41,527 nt of DNA from an uncultured Phycisphaerae bacterium (GCA_938005315.1 CALLOB010000100.1:1-41527), one strand, 5' to 3'; shown: positions 27,901 to 35,594, counted from the stretch's first letter. Numbers and translations are program-made. Notes: generated by a model not told the origin, from the letters alone.

Positions 27901-30816
27901 AGCGGCGACTCGCGCGCGGCGACCTTCCGGCTGGTACCGGGGACGGCTCTGCTGGGAGGTTTTGCCGGTCTGGGAGCGACCAACCCCGACGCGCGCGACC
28001 CGCTGCGCTTCGAGACGGTACTTAGCGGCGACCTGGCCGGCGACGATGCCCTCGGCCGGCGCGAGGACAACTGCCTGACGGTAGTGACGGCCGCGGACAC
28101 CGATTTTGACACCGTGCTGGACGGGTTCACGATTTCCGGAGGCGGTTCCCCGCAAACCTTCGGCGGGGGGCTGGTGCATACCACGTTCGCATGGAACAAC
28201 GACGGCGGACTGAAGGTCGTGGACTGCACTTTCACGGACAACCTCGGCTGGATGGGGGCGGCGGTGCGGGCCGCGGCGGGTTCGCCGCTGTTCACCCGCT
28301 GCCGATTCCTCCTCAATCGTGCCGTCACCGGCGGCGGAGCCGTGTTGCTGGATGACGCCGGGGCGACGTTCACCGGCTGCATCTTCCAGAACAACGACGG
28401 CGGCCAGTTCGGCGGGGCGCTGATGATCCAGACGTTCTCGCAACGGCCGATCGTGGCCGAGAACTGTCTCATCGCTGAAAACACGGCCATCCACGGCGGC
28501 GGAGGCATCTACGTCTCGTCGGCGGTCGGCCCCGGCCTGCCGGAGGCGAGGCTGGTCCTGCGGCACTGCACGCTGGCGTTCAATCGCTGCCCCGGCGGCG
28601 GCACCGCGGGCCTGCTGGCCTCGGCCAACTGTCGGCTGGAGCTGATCAACAGCATCGTCTGGGGCAACGAGGACCTGTTCGGCACGGCCGAGTCCGCCCA
28701 GATGGCCCTGGTGCTGCCGCCGACGATCGTTTTCAGCCGGGTGCAGGGCTGGACGGGCGGCTGGGGCGGGCCGGGAAACAACGGCCTGGACCCGGGCTTC
28801 GTACTGCCCGGCGACTACCACCTGGCGACGGACTCGACCTGCATCGACGCGGCCGAAGGAGAATCCGGCACCGCCGCCGACCCTGACGGCAACGATCGTG
28901 TCCTCGACGGGGACGGCGACGGGCTGGCGATTGCCGACCTGGGCGCCTTCGAGCGGAATCCGCAGCGGCCCTGCCTGGCGGTGTCCGGGCCGGTGGTCTT
29001 TCGGGCGGCGCTGGGAGGTGATCCGCCGACCGGCCGGGTGCTGCGTGTGGCCAACTGCGGCGGGGGCCCGCTGGACTACACGGCCGAGAGCGGCGCCGGC
29101 TGGCTGGGCCTCGGACACTCCGGCGGACGACTGGCCGGCGGACAGATCGAGGAGCTGCCGCTGACCGCGACGACGGCGGGGCTGGCCCACGCCAGTCATG
29201 TCGCGGTCCTTCGCCTCGCGGCGCCGCAGGCCGTCAATCGCGAACGGCACGCGCAAGCCGTGCTGCACCTGCACGCCGTGCTTCGCGTGCCGGAGGACTG
29301 CCCGACCATCCAGGAGGGCATCGACGCGGCGGTGGTGCCCGGCGACGTGGTGCTGGTGGCCGAGGGGCGATACGCCGGCGAGGGCAACCGGGATCTGGAC
29401 TTCCTCGGCCGGGCGATCACCGTGCGCGGTGCCGGCGGACCCGAAAACACCGTCATCGACGCGGAGGGCTCGGAGGAAGAGCCGCACATCGGTTTCTACT
29501 TCCATCTCGGCGAGGGCCCCGACTCGCTCCTCGAGGGCTTCACGATCACCGGCGGACGGAATTGGCGCGGCGCGGGCATCTACGCCGTGAACGGCCGACC
29601 GCTGATCCGGCGCTGCGTGATCACCGGCAACCGGGCCGACACCGACGGCGGCGGGGTGTTCAGCGGAAGCCGGGCACGGTTCGAGAACTGCACGATTTCG
29701 GGAAACACCAGCGTTGGCGCCGGCGCGGGCATCTCCTGCCGCGGGGGAAAGCCGGAGTTCGTCGGCTGCGTCGTGGCCGGCAACCTCGCCTCCGGCGACG
29801 GCGGCGGGGTGCACGCACAGTCCTCAGCCGTTCGGCTGCTGAACTGCACGCTGACCGGCAACCGCGCCGCCCGGGGCGGAGGCCTCTTCGCCGGCCGTGG
29901 CGCGGAGGTATCGCTGGTCAACACCATCGCGTGGGACAACCTGGCCGACGAGGGCGACCAGCTGGCGGCCCAGAGCAGTCGGGCGGGCGAGCCGGCGCGG
30001 ATTCTCGCCGCTCACGGCGTCGTGCAGGACGGACCGGCCGGCACATGGTCGGGCACGCACGCGGCCGTCGAGTTGGTGGCCGGGATCCTGTCGCTGGATC
30101 CGCGGCTGAACCGCCCCGGGCGATGGGAGGCCCGCGGCGACCCGGAGGACCCCTTCGACGACCTCTATCTGCCCGGCGACGAGCGGTTGCGGCCCGGCTC
30201 GCCATGCATCGACGCCGGCGACAACGGCATCGCCGGTGAGCTGCCGGCGCTGGACGCCGGCGGCCGGCCGCGTTTCCGCGATGAGCCGATGGCGCCGAAC
30301 ACGGGTCCTTGTCCGCCGCCCTGCGAGCGTCCGCCGGTGGACATCGGGGCTCACGAGTACGTCGAGCCGCCTCCGCCCGACGGGGACCTCGACCGCGACG
30401 GGGACGTGGACGCCGCCGACTTCGAGACGTTCCTGGCGGCCCTGGGGCACGGAGCGGGCGAGCCGGGATATCGCGGGGCGGCCGACTATGACGGCGACGG
30501 CGTGGTCTCGTTCGTGGACTACCAGTCCTGGCTGTCGGCCTGGCGTGCCTTTGTGGGCGATCCGGAGGCGACGGCTCCACTGGAGGCGCTCGGGGACTTC
30601 GGGCGCGACGGGCATGTGGACGCGGCCGACGCGGGCCATCTGCTGGAATGCATGACCGGCCCGGGCGGGGCGCCGCCGCAGGCCTGCCGCGATGCCGACC
30701 TGGACCACGACGGCGACGTGGATCAGGCGGATTTCGGGCTGCTGCAGCGCTGCCTGAGCGGTCCGGACCGGCCGGTGGACCTGACCTGCGGTCGCGAGCC
30801 CCCGGCAGGCCCGTAA
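21955..30816 (+). CDS. Giant secreted multidomain protein: subtilisin-like protease, TSP3 repeats, beta-helices, dockerin-like end
   Basis: About 2953 residues, counted from ATG 21955; GTG at 22021 or 22024 would give a tidier signal peptide (core CAGWLVLTLAGPAWSA). After a prodomain (about 70-260) comes an S8 peptidase: Asp288 (VLVYDGG), His317 (THVAGT), Asn427 (AAGNE) and Ser510 (CGTSMAAP), so it should be active. A KP-43-type beta domain follows (about 583-702), then fibronectin-III-like and jelly-roll-like regions (to about 1062), a propeller-like stretch (about 1229-1416), another fibronectin-III-like unit (about 1481-1542), thrombospondin-3 repeats (about 1781-1929), a right-handed beta-helix (about 1931-2336), a short all-beta module, a second beta-helix (about 2446-2682) and two dockerin/EF-hand units (about 2808-2942). 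Likely exported and Ca2+-bound, for matrix or prey/polymer breakdown. No cohesin or sortase gene is nearby; its target is unknown. Confidence 0.88.
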   Translation: MHSVRRNPLGTPSRQEADRESSVVRPGSGRNRAFGRLCAGWLVLTLAGPAWSAPEIVRWKGGDDDPASRSPAAATGAAPSGHGRHIVLQLDGVPTAAERRRLRDSGVTLLNYLGNNTWFARQAVERAEAAARLPRMRAGPVRRNWKLHPLLQAGAVPGHARVGAAFSGRPIHDAAAGGRAHGGLPGDLLALYVVFHRDVDLHARAGEVVGRHGGLIRDRVAAIHAAVVWLPSRALPALADEDEVAWIEPPLPPLRPVNDSNRLAVQAEDLQAPPYGLTGAGVNVLVYDGGTAWAGHPDFGGRLFVRDESGTDDHPTHVAGTIGGSGLAGGGRYRGMAPGVTMQSYGYEYDGRGVLLYTNPGDMLRDYDEAVNVHGALIANNSIGSNIAINGFPCAYEGDYGVVSLLIDAMIAGALGSPVRIVWAAGNERSTGLCGSTYATIPPPATAKNAIVVGAVNSDEASMTWFSSWGPTDDGRLKPDVCAPGCQVGDDGGVTSTVSGGGYEAYCGTSMAAPTVCGLAALLLEEHAALFPDRPLPGNAALKALLVQTAGDLGPPGPDFTFGYGLVRGLEAVAVLRDGGLIEGFVDHGGTASFRVSVRPGTSLLKATLAWDDPPGAINTIPELVNDLDLSAIAPDGQTVHLPWTVDPARPADPARRDRPDRLNNVEQVLAENPGDGVWTIRVAGYHVPQGPQRFAVAVTPGAAPCVSAGRIELDRPVYGCASTGAITVTDCDLNTDPQVAETVAVQIRSDSQPAGLAVVLRETDANTGVFAGEFTLAGVDEPGRLRVADADRITAEYVDADAGGGQAAVVEAAASIDCRPPTISDVAVEVLGIVARVTFTTDEPAAGRVRFGTECAAPARAAEGPGGRTSHTITLSGLRPEEIHFFMVEAEDEAGNTGREGDCRTFTTGRCLFFEPFDTGTIDLSRWSVAGSPTIVQTPATEPGAPYALQLDGATGGPDAITSTPLDTAGPGGLELSYRYRHSESWRDNDLVIEYVDAHGAWRELDRLSGHTQQEESFRERVRPLPPESRHAGLRLRVRNTAASEGQAGWQVDHICVQEARPLPPVAPNAVVWAPIGQRVVVELGGWDVNGDPVTAIITRLPARSVLETVGGETIREAPFALPAGDLSVVLTAGADADNDAFFFKLNDGGVSPGGGDSNIARVEVTGVNCRPPTPTGPSEPSDDAVGVPRHASLAWPGGSFRLLTTTWSDDLAELELFPPRTRLIAPTVFTVCLDFSPSGELYGVDLPNNNELVVLDPQTGQVLRRLGPLSVRGGLVFGLAAAPDGRLFAVDLDSWLYRIELQGEPPQAVTHTVGPLPRSAWGIDFGPDGRLYGAMYEVFEINPDTAGLVRLLGEMPAGRNFLDLDFAPDGHLYAIEWGIWSRYRLFRIDPADGSMLAIASYDLLPWSLASQPLTGGGPPGMAYADGASAGPLTDPQELPDFTDPAEAIRWRLSHPDAAMATRAAHTASPAQTSEPAGTCPTRYDVYLDTINPPERLVGADLEQPTCTAGPLEHRQRYYWRVVARNCCGEAAGPVWSFRTSHRPGRVLGRHVFYNDSLFDGFDPTAGPADDAAVAPDKQALLPGQTAGFANYISHHRGLTGVMIDIEDLPGTPEAGDFAFLVGGTGPSGGAPSGWTSWPTDPSEPGYDAGRLPAISVRRGAGVNGTDRVTLLWPPGVISGRWLRCTVRAGPRTGLAGDDVFYFGSAPGESNSPENGLAVVNETDVLAVRQNLRPPENPAPIDDWYDHNRDGPVDAADEALAAAHATTPAEALYLFTAPPEDTDVDGVLDDGDGDGRGGSHPCTGGQTVGCDDNCVFTPNPDQADTDADGVGDACDLCPGADDGGDTDGDDVPDTCDNCPADGNPYQQDEDGDAVGDACDNCRGMPNGTQTDADDDGVGDACDNCPAVVNPGQDDCDANGVGDACEPDTLYVDGRTGEGGDGLSWETAFRRLDAALAEALRRCGTVRFIKVAGGIYRPEAPASGDSRAATFRLVPGTALLGGFAGLGATNPDARDPLRFETVLSGDLAGDDALGRREDNCLTVVTAADTDFDTVLDGFTISGGGSPQTFGGGLVHTTFAWNNDGGLKVVDCTFTDNLGWMGAAVRAAAGSPLFTRCRFLLNRAVTGGGAVLLDDAGATFTGCIFQNNDGGQFGGALMIQTFSQRPIVAENCLIAENTAIHGGGGIYVSSAVGPGLPEARLVLRHCTLAFNRCPGGGTAGLLASANCRLELINSIVWGNEDLFGTAESAQMALVLPPTIVFSRVQGWTGGWGGPGNNGLDPGFVLPGDYHLATDSTCIDAAEGESGTAADPDGNDRVLDGDGDGLAIADLGAFERNPQRPCLAVSGPVVFRAALGGDPPTGRVLRVANCGGGPLDYTAESGAGWLGLGHSGGRLAGGQIEELPLTATTAGLAHASHVAVLRLAAPQAVNRERHAQAVLHLHAVLRVPEDCPTIQEGIDAAVVPGDVVLVAEGRYAGEGNRDLDFLGRAITVRGAGGPENTVIDAEGSEEEPHIGFYFHLGEGPDSLLEGFTITGGRNWRGAGIYAVNGRPLIRRCVITGNRADTDGGGVFSGSRARFENCTISGNTSVGAGAGISCRGGKPEFVGCVVAGNLASGDGGGVHAQSSAVRLLNCTLTGNRAARGGGLFAGRGAEVSLVNTIAWDNLADEGDQLAAQSSRAGEPARILAAHGVVQDGPAGTWSGTHAAVELVAGILSLDPRLNRPGRWEARGDPEDPFDDLYLPGDERLRPGSPCIDAGDNGIAGELPALDAGGRPRFRDEPMAPNTGPCPPPCERPPVDIGAHEYVEPPPPDGDLDRDGDVDAADFETFLAALGHGAGEPGYRGAADYDGDGVVSFVDYQSWLSAWRAFVGDPEATAPLEALGDFGRDGHVDAADAGHLLECMTGPGGAPPQACRDADLDHDGDVDQADFGLLQRCLSGPDRPVDLTCGREPPAGP
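27298..27738 (+). repeat. Thrombospondin type 3 calcium-binding repeats (coding)
   Basis: Four to five imperfect units of the form DxDxDGVGDACDNCP are encoded in tandem (VGDACDLCPG, VPDTCDNCPA, VGDACDNCRG, VGDACDNCPA, VGDACEPD). Asp side chains bind Ca2+ and the Cys pairs crosslink neighbouring units. It forms a rigid, calcium-dependent spacer between the protease/adhesion part and the beta-helix part. Confidence 0.88.
30375..30780 (+). repeat. Tandem dockerin/EF-hand-like C-terminal repeats (coding)
   Basis: Repeated DxDxDGxVDxxD loops: DLDRDGDVDAADFETFLAAL, DYDGDGVVSFVDYQSWLSA, DFGRDGHVDAADAGHLLEC and DLDHDGDVDQADFGLLQRC. Each is an EF-hand Ca2+ loop followed by a helix, as in type I dockerins. 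In planctomycetes such C-termini are common on secreted proteins; an attachment role is inferred, since no cohesin is present here. Confidence 0.75.
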
Positions 30817-31126
30817 ACGGCCCGCAGCGCCGACATCGCCGCCATCCGTGCGGGTGAGAGACCTTCGCACGGCCGGCGGAGCGCGAGGCGCGATGCGCTT
30901 TTTCAATGCGCTGTACCATGCGTACGGCCGGCGGGGGCGCCGGCCGCTAAAGCGCTTTGCGTTATCGAATAATCTTACACACACACGCTCGAACGCCAGC
31001 CGCTACAGATTCACACGGCCGCGGGGAGGCTGGACGCGACCGATGCACACCGCCGCTGGGGGGCGGGACGCTGTGGCGCTTTGCGTCGCCGACGCTACTC
31101 GTGATCGCCCACGGCGGTCGCGATGC
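30817..31126. other. Convergent intergenic region with a hairpin
   Basis: Between the giant gene (plus) and uxaC (minus). It holds a perfect 9-pair GC hairpin with a GGGG loop (30925-30946), a short GCGC-GAT-GCGC stem followed by five T residues near 30889-30905, and a short AC repeat near 30975. These may serve as a shared terminator; no gene is visible. Confidence 0.45.
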
Positions 31127-32560
31127 TCAGCCGGCCGCCGGCAAAAGATCGAAGCCGAAGTAGCGGACCGCGTTGTCGTGGCAGATGTCGCGGACCATGC
31201 CGCCGACAAGCTCGAAATCCGCCGGGATCAGGCCGCGTTCCATGTCCCGACCGAGGATGTGGCACAGCAGCCGGCGGAAATACTCGTGGCGGGTGTAGCT
31301 GAGGAACGACCGGCTGTCGGTCAGCATGCCCACGAAGCGGCTGAGCAGGCCGAGCTGGGACAGATCCTCGATCTGGCGGGTCATGCCGTCGAGCTGATCG
31401 AGGAACCACCAGGCACTGCCGAACTGCAGCTTGCCCGGCACGCCGCCGCCCTGGAAGTTGCCGATGGCGGTGGCGATGACCGCGTTGTCGCGGGGGTTGA
31501 GGTTGTAGAGGATCGTCCGGGTCAGGCGGTCCTCCCGGTCGAGGCGGTCCAGGAAACGGTTGAGGGCGTCCGCCAGGGGCAGGTCGCCGATGGAATCGAA
31601 GCCGGTATCGGGCCCCAGGGCGGCGAACATGCGGCTGTTGTTGTTGCGGCGGGCGCCAATGTGATACTGCTGCACCCAGCCGCGCTGGTGGTCCATGACC
31701 GCGAACTCATACAGCATGGCCGACTTGAATTTCGCGATCTCGGCCGGGGCGACGGCCCGGCCGGCGCGCAGGCGCTGAAAGATCGCATCGATCTGCGAGG
31801 GGGTGTAGTCCTCGGCATACATCGTGTCCACGCCGTGATCGGAGATGCGGCAGCCGCGCTCATGGAAGAAGGCGTGGCGCCGGGCCAGGGCGGCGCGGTA
31901 GGAGTCGAAATCGCGGATCTCCACATCGGCGGCGGCCGCCAGGCGGTCCAGCCACGCGTTGAAGGCCGCGGGGTCCTCGACGGCCATGCCGCGGTCCGGC
32001 CGCCAGGCCGGCAGCATCCGTACCCGCAGCGTCGGGTCGGCGGCCGCCCGGCGGTGGAAGGCCAGGTCGTCGACCGGGTCATCGGTCGTGACCACCAGGG
32101 CGACGTTCATCCGGTCCAGGATGCCACGACAGGAGAAGCCCGGCTCGGCCAGGCGGGCGTTGCATTCCTCCCAGATGCCGCGGGCGGTGGCCGGGCCCAG
32201 CAGCCGGTCGGTGATGCCGAAAGGCCGGCGCAGCTCCAGATGCGTCCAGTGGTACAGCGGGTTGCGCAGCAGGCGCGGCACGGTCGCGGCCCACTTCTCG
32301 AACTTCTCCCAGTCCGACGCGTTGCCGGTGATGTAGCGCTCATCGACGCCGTCGGTGCGCATGGCCCGCCACTTGTAGTGGTCGCCGGCCAGCCAGATCT
32401 CGGTGAGGTTGGCGAAGCGGTGGTCCTCGGCGATCTGGCGCGGGGGCAGGTGGCAATGGTAGTCGATGATCGGCAGATCCTCGGCGACCTCGTGGAAGAG
32501 CCGGCGGGCCGGTACGCTGTCCAGCAGGAAATCGTCGTGGATGAAGGGTCCGGGGTTCAT
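31127..32560 (-). CDS. uxaC: Glucuronate isomerase (uronate isomerase)
   Basis: UxaC interconverts D-glucuronate/D-fructuronate and D-galacturonate/D-tagaturonate, the first step of uronate catabolism in the cytoplasm. The 477-residue product has the family signatures: 'LPIIDYHCHLPPRQIAEDHR' (metal-binding HxH), 'NPLYHWTHLELRRPFGI', 'VTTDDPVDDLAFH', the tail 'LTDSRSFLSYTRHEYFRRLL' and 'VGGMVRDICHDNAVRYF'. Length equals the family norm (about 470). It is 95 bases after the receiver gene and could be the last gene of the hydrogenase transcript or have its own promoter. No other uronate gene (uxaA, uxuA, kdgK) is in the window. Confidence 0.95.
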   Translation of the reverse strand: MNPGPFIHDDFLLDSVPARRLFHEVAEDLPIIDYHCHLPPRQIAEDHRFANLTEIWLAGDHYKWRAMRTDGVDERYITGNASDWEKFEKWAATVPRLLRNPLYHWTHLELRRPFGITDRLLGPATARGIWEECNARLAEPGFSCRGILDRMNVALVVTTDDPVDDLAFHRRAAADPTLRVRMLPAWRPDRGMAVEDPAAFNAWLDRLAAAADVEIRDFDSYRAALARRHAFFHERGCRISDHGVDTMYAEDYTPSQIDAIFQRLRAGRAVAPAEIAKFKSAMLYEFAVMDHQRGWVQQYHIGARRNNNSRMFAALGPDTGFDSIGDLPLADALNRFLDRLDREDRLTRTILYNLNPRDNAVIATAIGNFQGGGVPGKLQFGSAWWFLDQLDGMTRQIEDLSQLGLLSRFVGMLTDSRSFLSYTRHEYFRRLLCHILGRDMERGLIPADFELVGGMVRDICHDNAVRYFGFDLLPAAG

Positions 32561-32655
32561 GGGTCGGGTTCCGGGCCCGCGGGGCGGGTGGAGCCCCGGG
32601 GTGATGGGACATTCCTCGCCGAACGGTCATGCGCCGGCACGGATCTTCGGGGGTC

Positions 32656-33027
32656 CTATTTCAGCCGTGCCTTGAGCACGCGCAGCAGGTTCTCGTGGTT
32701 CACGGGCTTCTGGAAGACGCCGCTGAGCCCCAGGCTGGAGTAGTCGGTCGCCATGCTGAGGTTGTCGCCCACCGAGCTGAGCAGATAGATCGGCACGTCG
32801 CCGCCGCGGAGCTTGACCTCCTTGACGAAGCCGGTGCCGGCGTCGACCTCTTCCATCATGAGATCGACGATGACCAGATCGGGCCGGAACTGTTCGAAGA
32901 CTTTCAGACCCTGCTCGGCGCTGCAGGCGGTGACCACGTTGTAGCCGTTGGCCTTCAGCAGCACGCTGAGCGCGTCGAGGAAGTCCTGATCGTCGTCGAT
33001 GCACAGGATCGTCTTGGGGTCAGCCAT
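32656..33027 (-). CDS. Stand-alone CheY-like response-regulator receiver
   Basis: A 123-residue single receiver domain with no output domain. The acidic pocket is Asp11-13, the phospho-acceptor Asp55 (LVIVDLMME), switch Ser84/85 (YLLSSVG) and Lys107 (FQKPV), so it should be phosphorylatable. After Asp55 it has a longer loop (MEEVDAGTGFVKE) than CheY. GGAGGAG lies three bases upstream of ATG 33027. It lies 51 bases downstream of the hydrogenase maturation protease on the same strand, so it is probably transcribed with the hox genes. No histidine kinase is in the window; the partner and the output are unknown. Confidence 0.9.
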   Translation of the reverse strand: MADPKTILCIDDDQDFLDALSVLLKANGYNVVTACSAEQGLKVFEQFRPDLVIVDLMMEEVDAGTGFVKEVKLRGGDVPIYLLSSVGDNLSMATDYSSLGLSGVFQKPVNHENLLRVLKARLK

Positions 33028-33078
33028 GACTCCTCCCGCTCGAAACCGGTTGCCGTCCGTCGCGCCGGCATCCGTCGG

Positions 33079-33579
33079 TCATCCGGACGCCCCGCCCGCC
33101 GCCGGGGCGGGCACCGGCGCCGCCTCCAGGCCGCCGGCGCGAAGCCGCGGCACCAGAAACGCCAGCGCCGCGGCGAGATTGGCCCGTGCGCCCGACGAGA
33201 GCCGCTCGCCGAACGCGCCGAACTCGTAGCCGCGTATGCCCAGGATATACCCGCGCGCCGTCGATCCGAAAAGGGCCCCGGCCAGGGCCATCAGTTCTCC
33301 AGGCGAGGCGCTGTGGGTGGTGAAACCCGGAGCACCGACCGGCTCCACCGGCTCAAAGGAGAAGGGCTCGGGCCCTTCGGCCGCGGCGTCGGCGAAGACC
33401 ACCGTCTCATGCCGGGCGATCTCGGCGGCATCTTCCACGGTCAGCTGGTAATCGCTCTCGGCATCGACGCCCGCGATGTTCAGCGCCGCCACGGCCTCGG
33501 CCAGGGCCGGCCCCAGGCCGTCGTCCAGCCGGCCGGGGTTGCCGTAGCCCAGCACCAGGATGCCGCGAGGCCCGTTCAC
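33079..33579 (-). CDS. [NiFe] hydrogenase maturation protease (HoxW/HyaD-like)
   Basis: This endopeptidase removes the C-terminal tail of the large subunit after nickel insertion. The 166-residue product starts VNGPRGILVLGYGNPGRLDD, the GxGNxxxxDDG motif with the Ni-sensing Asp, followed by 'GPALAEAVAAL' and later 'VFADAAAEG' (second metal-ligand Asp). The usual third ligand is a His; THSASPGEL fits. Start is GTG at 33579, overlapping the hoxH stop in GTGA, so it is translationally coupled to its substrate. The C-terminal 20 residues are Ala/Pro/Gly rich. Confidence 0.88.
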   Translation of the reverse strand: MNGPRGILVLGYGNPGRLDDGLGPALAEAVAALNIAGVDAESDYQLTVEDAAEIARHETVVFADAAAEGPEPFSFEPVEPVGAPGFTTHSASPGELMALAGALFGSTARGYILGIRGYEFGAFGERLSSGARANLAAALAFLVPRLRAGGLEAAPVPAPAAGGASG

Positions 33580-35018
33580 CGTCGCTCCTTGCGGTCCAGC
33601 AGGTTCCCGGCCGCGTCGCGCAGCTCGACCGTCAGCGGCATGCGCCCCAGGGCGTGGGTCGCGCAGGACAGGCACGGGTCATACGCCCGGATGGCCACCT
33701 CGACGCGGTTGAGCAGCCCCTCGGTGATCCGCAGGGCCCCGGAGATGAAGTCCCGGGCCACTTTTTCGACCGCGCGGTTCATCGGCTCGTTGTTGTTGGT
33801 CGTGGAGACGATGAGGTTGGCCATGACCACCTGATCGTCGGCGTTGACCCGGTAATGATGGAAAAGCGTGCCGCGCGGCGCCTCGATCAGGCCGATGCCC
33901 TCCTCGCGGCGTTGCCCCTTGACGACCAGGTCGGTACCCTGGAGATCGGGGTCGTGCAGCAGGTCGCGGATCTTCTCGGCGGCGTGCAGCAGCTCGATCA
34001 TCCGGGCCCAGTGATACGCCATGGTGATGTTGCTGGGTTTGCCGTCGGTCAGACCCATGAACTCCCGCCGGGCGGCCTCGGCCTCGGGGGTGTCGATGAA
34101 GTCGCAGGTGTTGAGACGGGCCAGCGGACCGACGCGGTACCAGCCGTTCTCGGGCCCCAGGGCCCGCAGGAACGGGAACTTCATGTACGACCAGTCGCGG
34201 ACCTCTTCGGCGATGTGCTCGACGTACCCGCAGTAGTCCACGCGATCGAGGATCCGTCCTCCGGCGGCGTCGATCGCCCGCAGCCGGCCGTGGTAGAGGT
34301 CCATGGCTCCGTCCTCGCGGACCAGCGAGAGGTGGTTGGAGTCGAAGGAGCCGAACGGCGCCAGCTCCTGCAGGTGTTCCAAGGTGTAGTCGCGGGCGAT
34401 CTTCACCGCGCCGCGGGCCCAATCGAGCATGCGGTCCATCTCGGCCAGAAACGCGTCGCGCTCGGCCGCCGGGAGGTTCTTGTTGACTCCGCCGGGGATC
34501 GCTCCGGTGCCGTGGATTTTCTTGCCGGCGGTGGCCCGGATGATCTCCTGCCCGAACTTGCGCATCATCACGCCCTGGACAGCCAGATCGGGGTATCTGG
34601 CGGCCACGCCGATGACGTTGCGGACGGCCGGGTCGGCGTCGAAGCCGAACAGCAGATCCGGCGAGCAGAGGTGGAAGAAATGCAGGGCGTGGGACTGGAA
34701 CATCTGGCCGTAGTGCATCAGCCGGCGGATCTTCTCGGCCGTGGGGGTGAGGTTTTCGCCGCCGACGATGCGGTCCATGGCCTTGGCGGCCGCGAGGTGA
34801 TGGCTGACGGGGCAGATGCCGCACAGCCGCTGGACCAGCACCGGCACCTCCCAGTACGGCCGGCCCTGGATGAACCGCTCGAAGCCGCGGAACTCGACGA
34901 TGTGCAGCCGTGCCCGGACCACATGGCCGGCGTCGTCGAGCAGGATGGTCACTTTGCCGTGCCCCTCGACGCGGGTCACCGGCTCGATGACGATGCGTTT
35001 GTCGTTTGTGGCGATCAC
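33576..35018 (-). CDS. hoxH: Bidirectional [NiFe] hydrogenase large subunit HoxH
   Basis: HoxH carries the NiFe(CN)2CO site that splits or makes H2. The 480-residue product has the N-terminal motif 'EPVTRVEGHGKVTI', then RLCGICPVSHHLAAAKA (Cys66, Cys69, His73), and the C-terminal DPCLSCATH (Cys449, Cys452, His455), so all four Ni-ligand cysteines are present. The RxCGICPVSHHLAA form is typical of group 3 enzymes. A 25-residue tail after His455 should be cut off by the overlapping protease gene. Start is GTG at 35018 with GGAG seven bases upstream. It lies 20 bases after hoxY. Confidence 0.95.
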   Translation of the reverse strand: MIATNDKRIVIEPVTRVEGHGKVTILLDDAGHVVRARLHIVEFRGFERFIQGRPYWEVPVLVQRLCGICPVSHHLAAAKAMDRIVGGENLTPTAEKIRRLMHYGQMFQSHALHFFHLCSPDLLFGFDADPAVRNVIGVAARYPDLAVQGVMMRKFGQEIIRATAGKKIHGTGAIPGGVNKNLPAAERDAFLAEMDRMLDWARGAVKIARDYTLEHLQELAPFGSFDSNHLSLVREDGAMDLYHGRLRAIDAAGGRILDRVDYCGYVEHIAEEVRDWSYMKFPFLRALGPENGWYRVGPLARLNTCDFIDTPEAEAARREFMGLTDGKPSNITMAYHWARMIELLHAAEKIRDLLHDPDLQGTDLVVKGQRREEGIGLIEAPRGTLFHHYRVNADDQVVMANLIVSTTNNNEPMNRAVEKVARDFISGALRITEGLLNRVEVAIRAYDPCLSCATHALGRMPLTVELRDAAGNLLDRKERR

Positions 35019-35038
35019 GCGAACACTCCGATCGATCT

Positions 35039-35584
35039 TCAGTCGTACTTGATCAACTCATAGGGCAGCTCCACCGGCCGGCCGGAGAGCAGCGCCGTCA
35101 GCGCCGCCCACAACGTGTCCGCCGAGGGCGGGCAGCCCGGCAGGTGGTAGTCGATCTTCACCACCTCGTGGCAGGGGTAGACCTTGTCCAGCAGCAGCGG
35201 GATCTCCGGGTCGGATGGTATCCGTCCGGCGGGATTGTGCACCGTCGGGCCGTTGCGGTAGGCCTCGTCGAGGCACTCCTGCAGCGGGATCGTGTTGCGC
35301 ATCGCGGGGATGCCGCCCATGGTGGCGCAGTCGCCGACCGAGACGAGGATGTCGCAGTGCCGGCGGAACTCCTGCAGCACGCGGACGTTCTCCTCGTTGC
35401 AGCAGCCGCCCTCGATCAGGCCCACGGCGCAGCGGCCGGTGAACTCCTTGATGTCGTCGATCGGGGACTTGTCGAAGTCCACCAGCTCGACCAGCTGAAG
35501 GATGCGATCGTCGATGTCCAGCAGCGACATGTGGCAGCCGAAGCAGCCGGCCAGCGACGCGGTCGCGACTTTCGGTTTGGCCAT
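35039..35584 (-). CDS. hoxY: Hydrogenase small subunit HoxY
   Basis: HoxY passes electrons from the NiFe site through one [4Fe-4S] cluster. The 181-residue product has CFGCHMS (Cys14, Cys17), GDCATMGGIPAMRN (Cys86) and HLPGCPPSAD (Cys151), the four ligands of the proximal cluster, and lacks the extra C-terminal clusters of membrane-bound enzymes, as expected for a soluble group 3d small subunit. ATG at 35584 lies 10 bases after hoxU. No signal peptide or twin-arginine motif, so the enzyme is cytoplasmic. Confidence 0.95.
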   Translation of the reverse strand: MAKPKVATASLAGCFGCHMSLLDIDDRILQLVELVDFDKSPIDDIKEFTGRCAVGLIEGGCCNEENVRVLQEFRRHCDILVSVGDCATMGGIPAMRNTIPLQECLDEAYRNGPTVHNPAGRIPSDPEIPLLLDKVYPCHEVVKIDYHLPGCPPSADTLWAALTALLSGRPVELPYELIKYD

Positions 35585-35594
35585 CGTCAGGTCC

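Noticed and set aside
22015..29814. Very long open frames on the minus strand opposite the giant gene (over 900 codons each)
   Set aside because: They mirror the GC-rich codon bias of the plus-strand gene, are rich in Arg/Gly/His without domain patterns, and the plus strand has clear protease, TSP3 and dockerin motifs.
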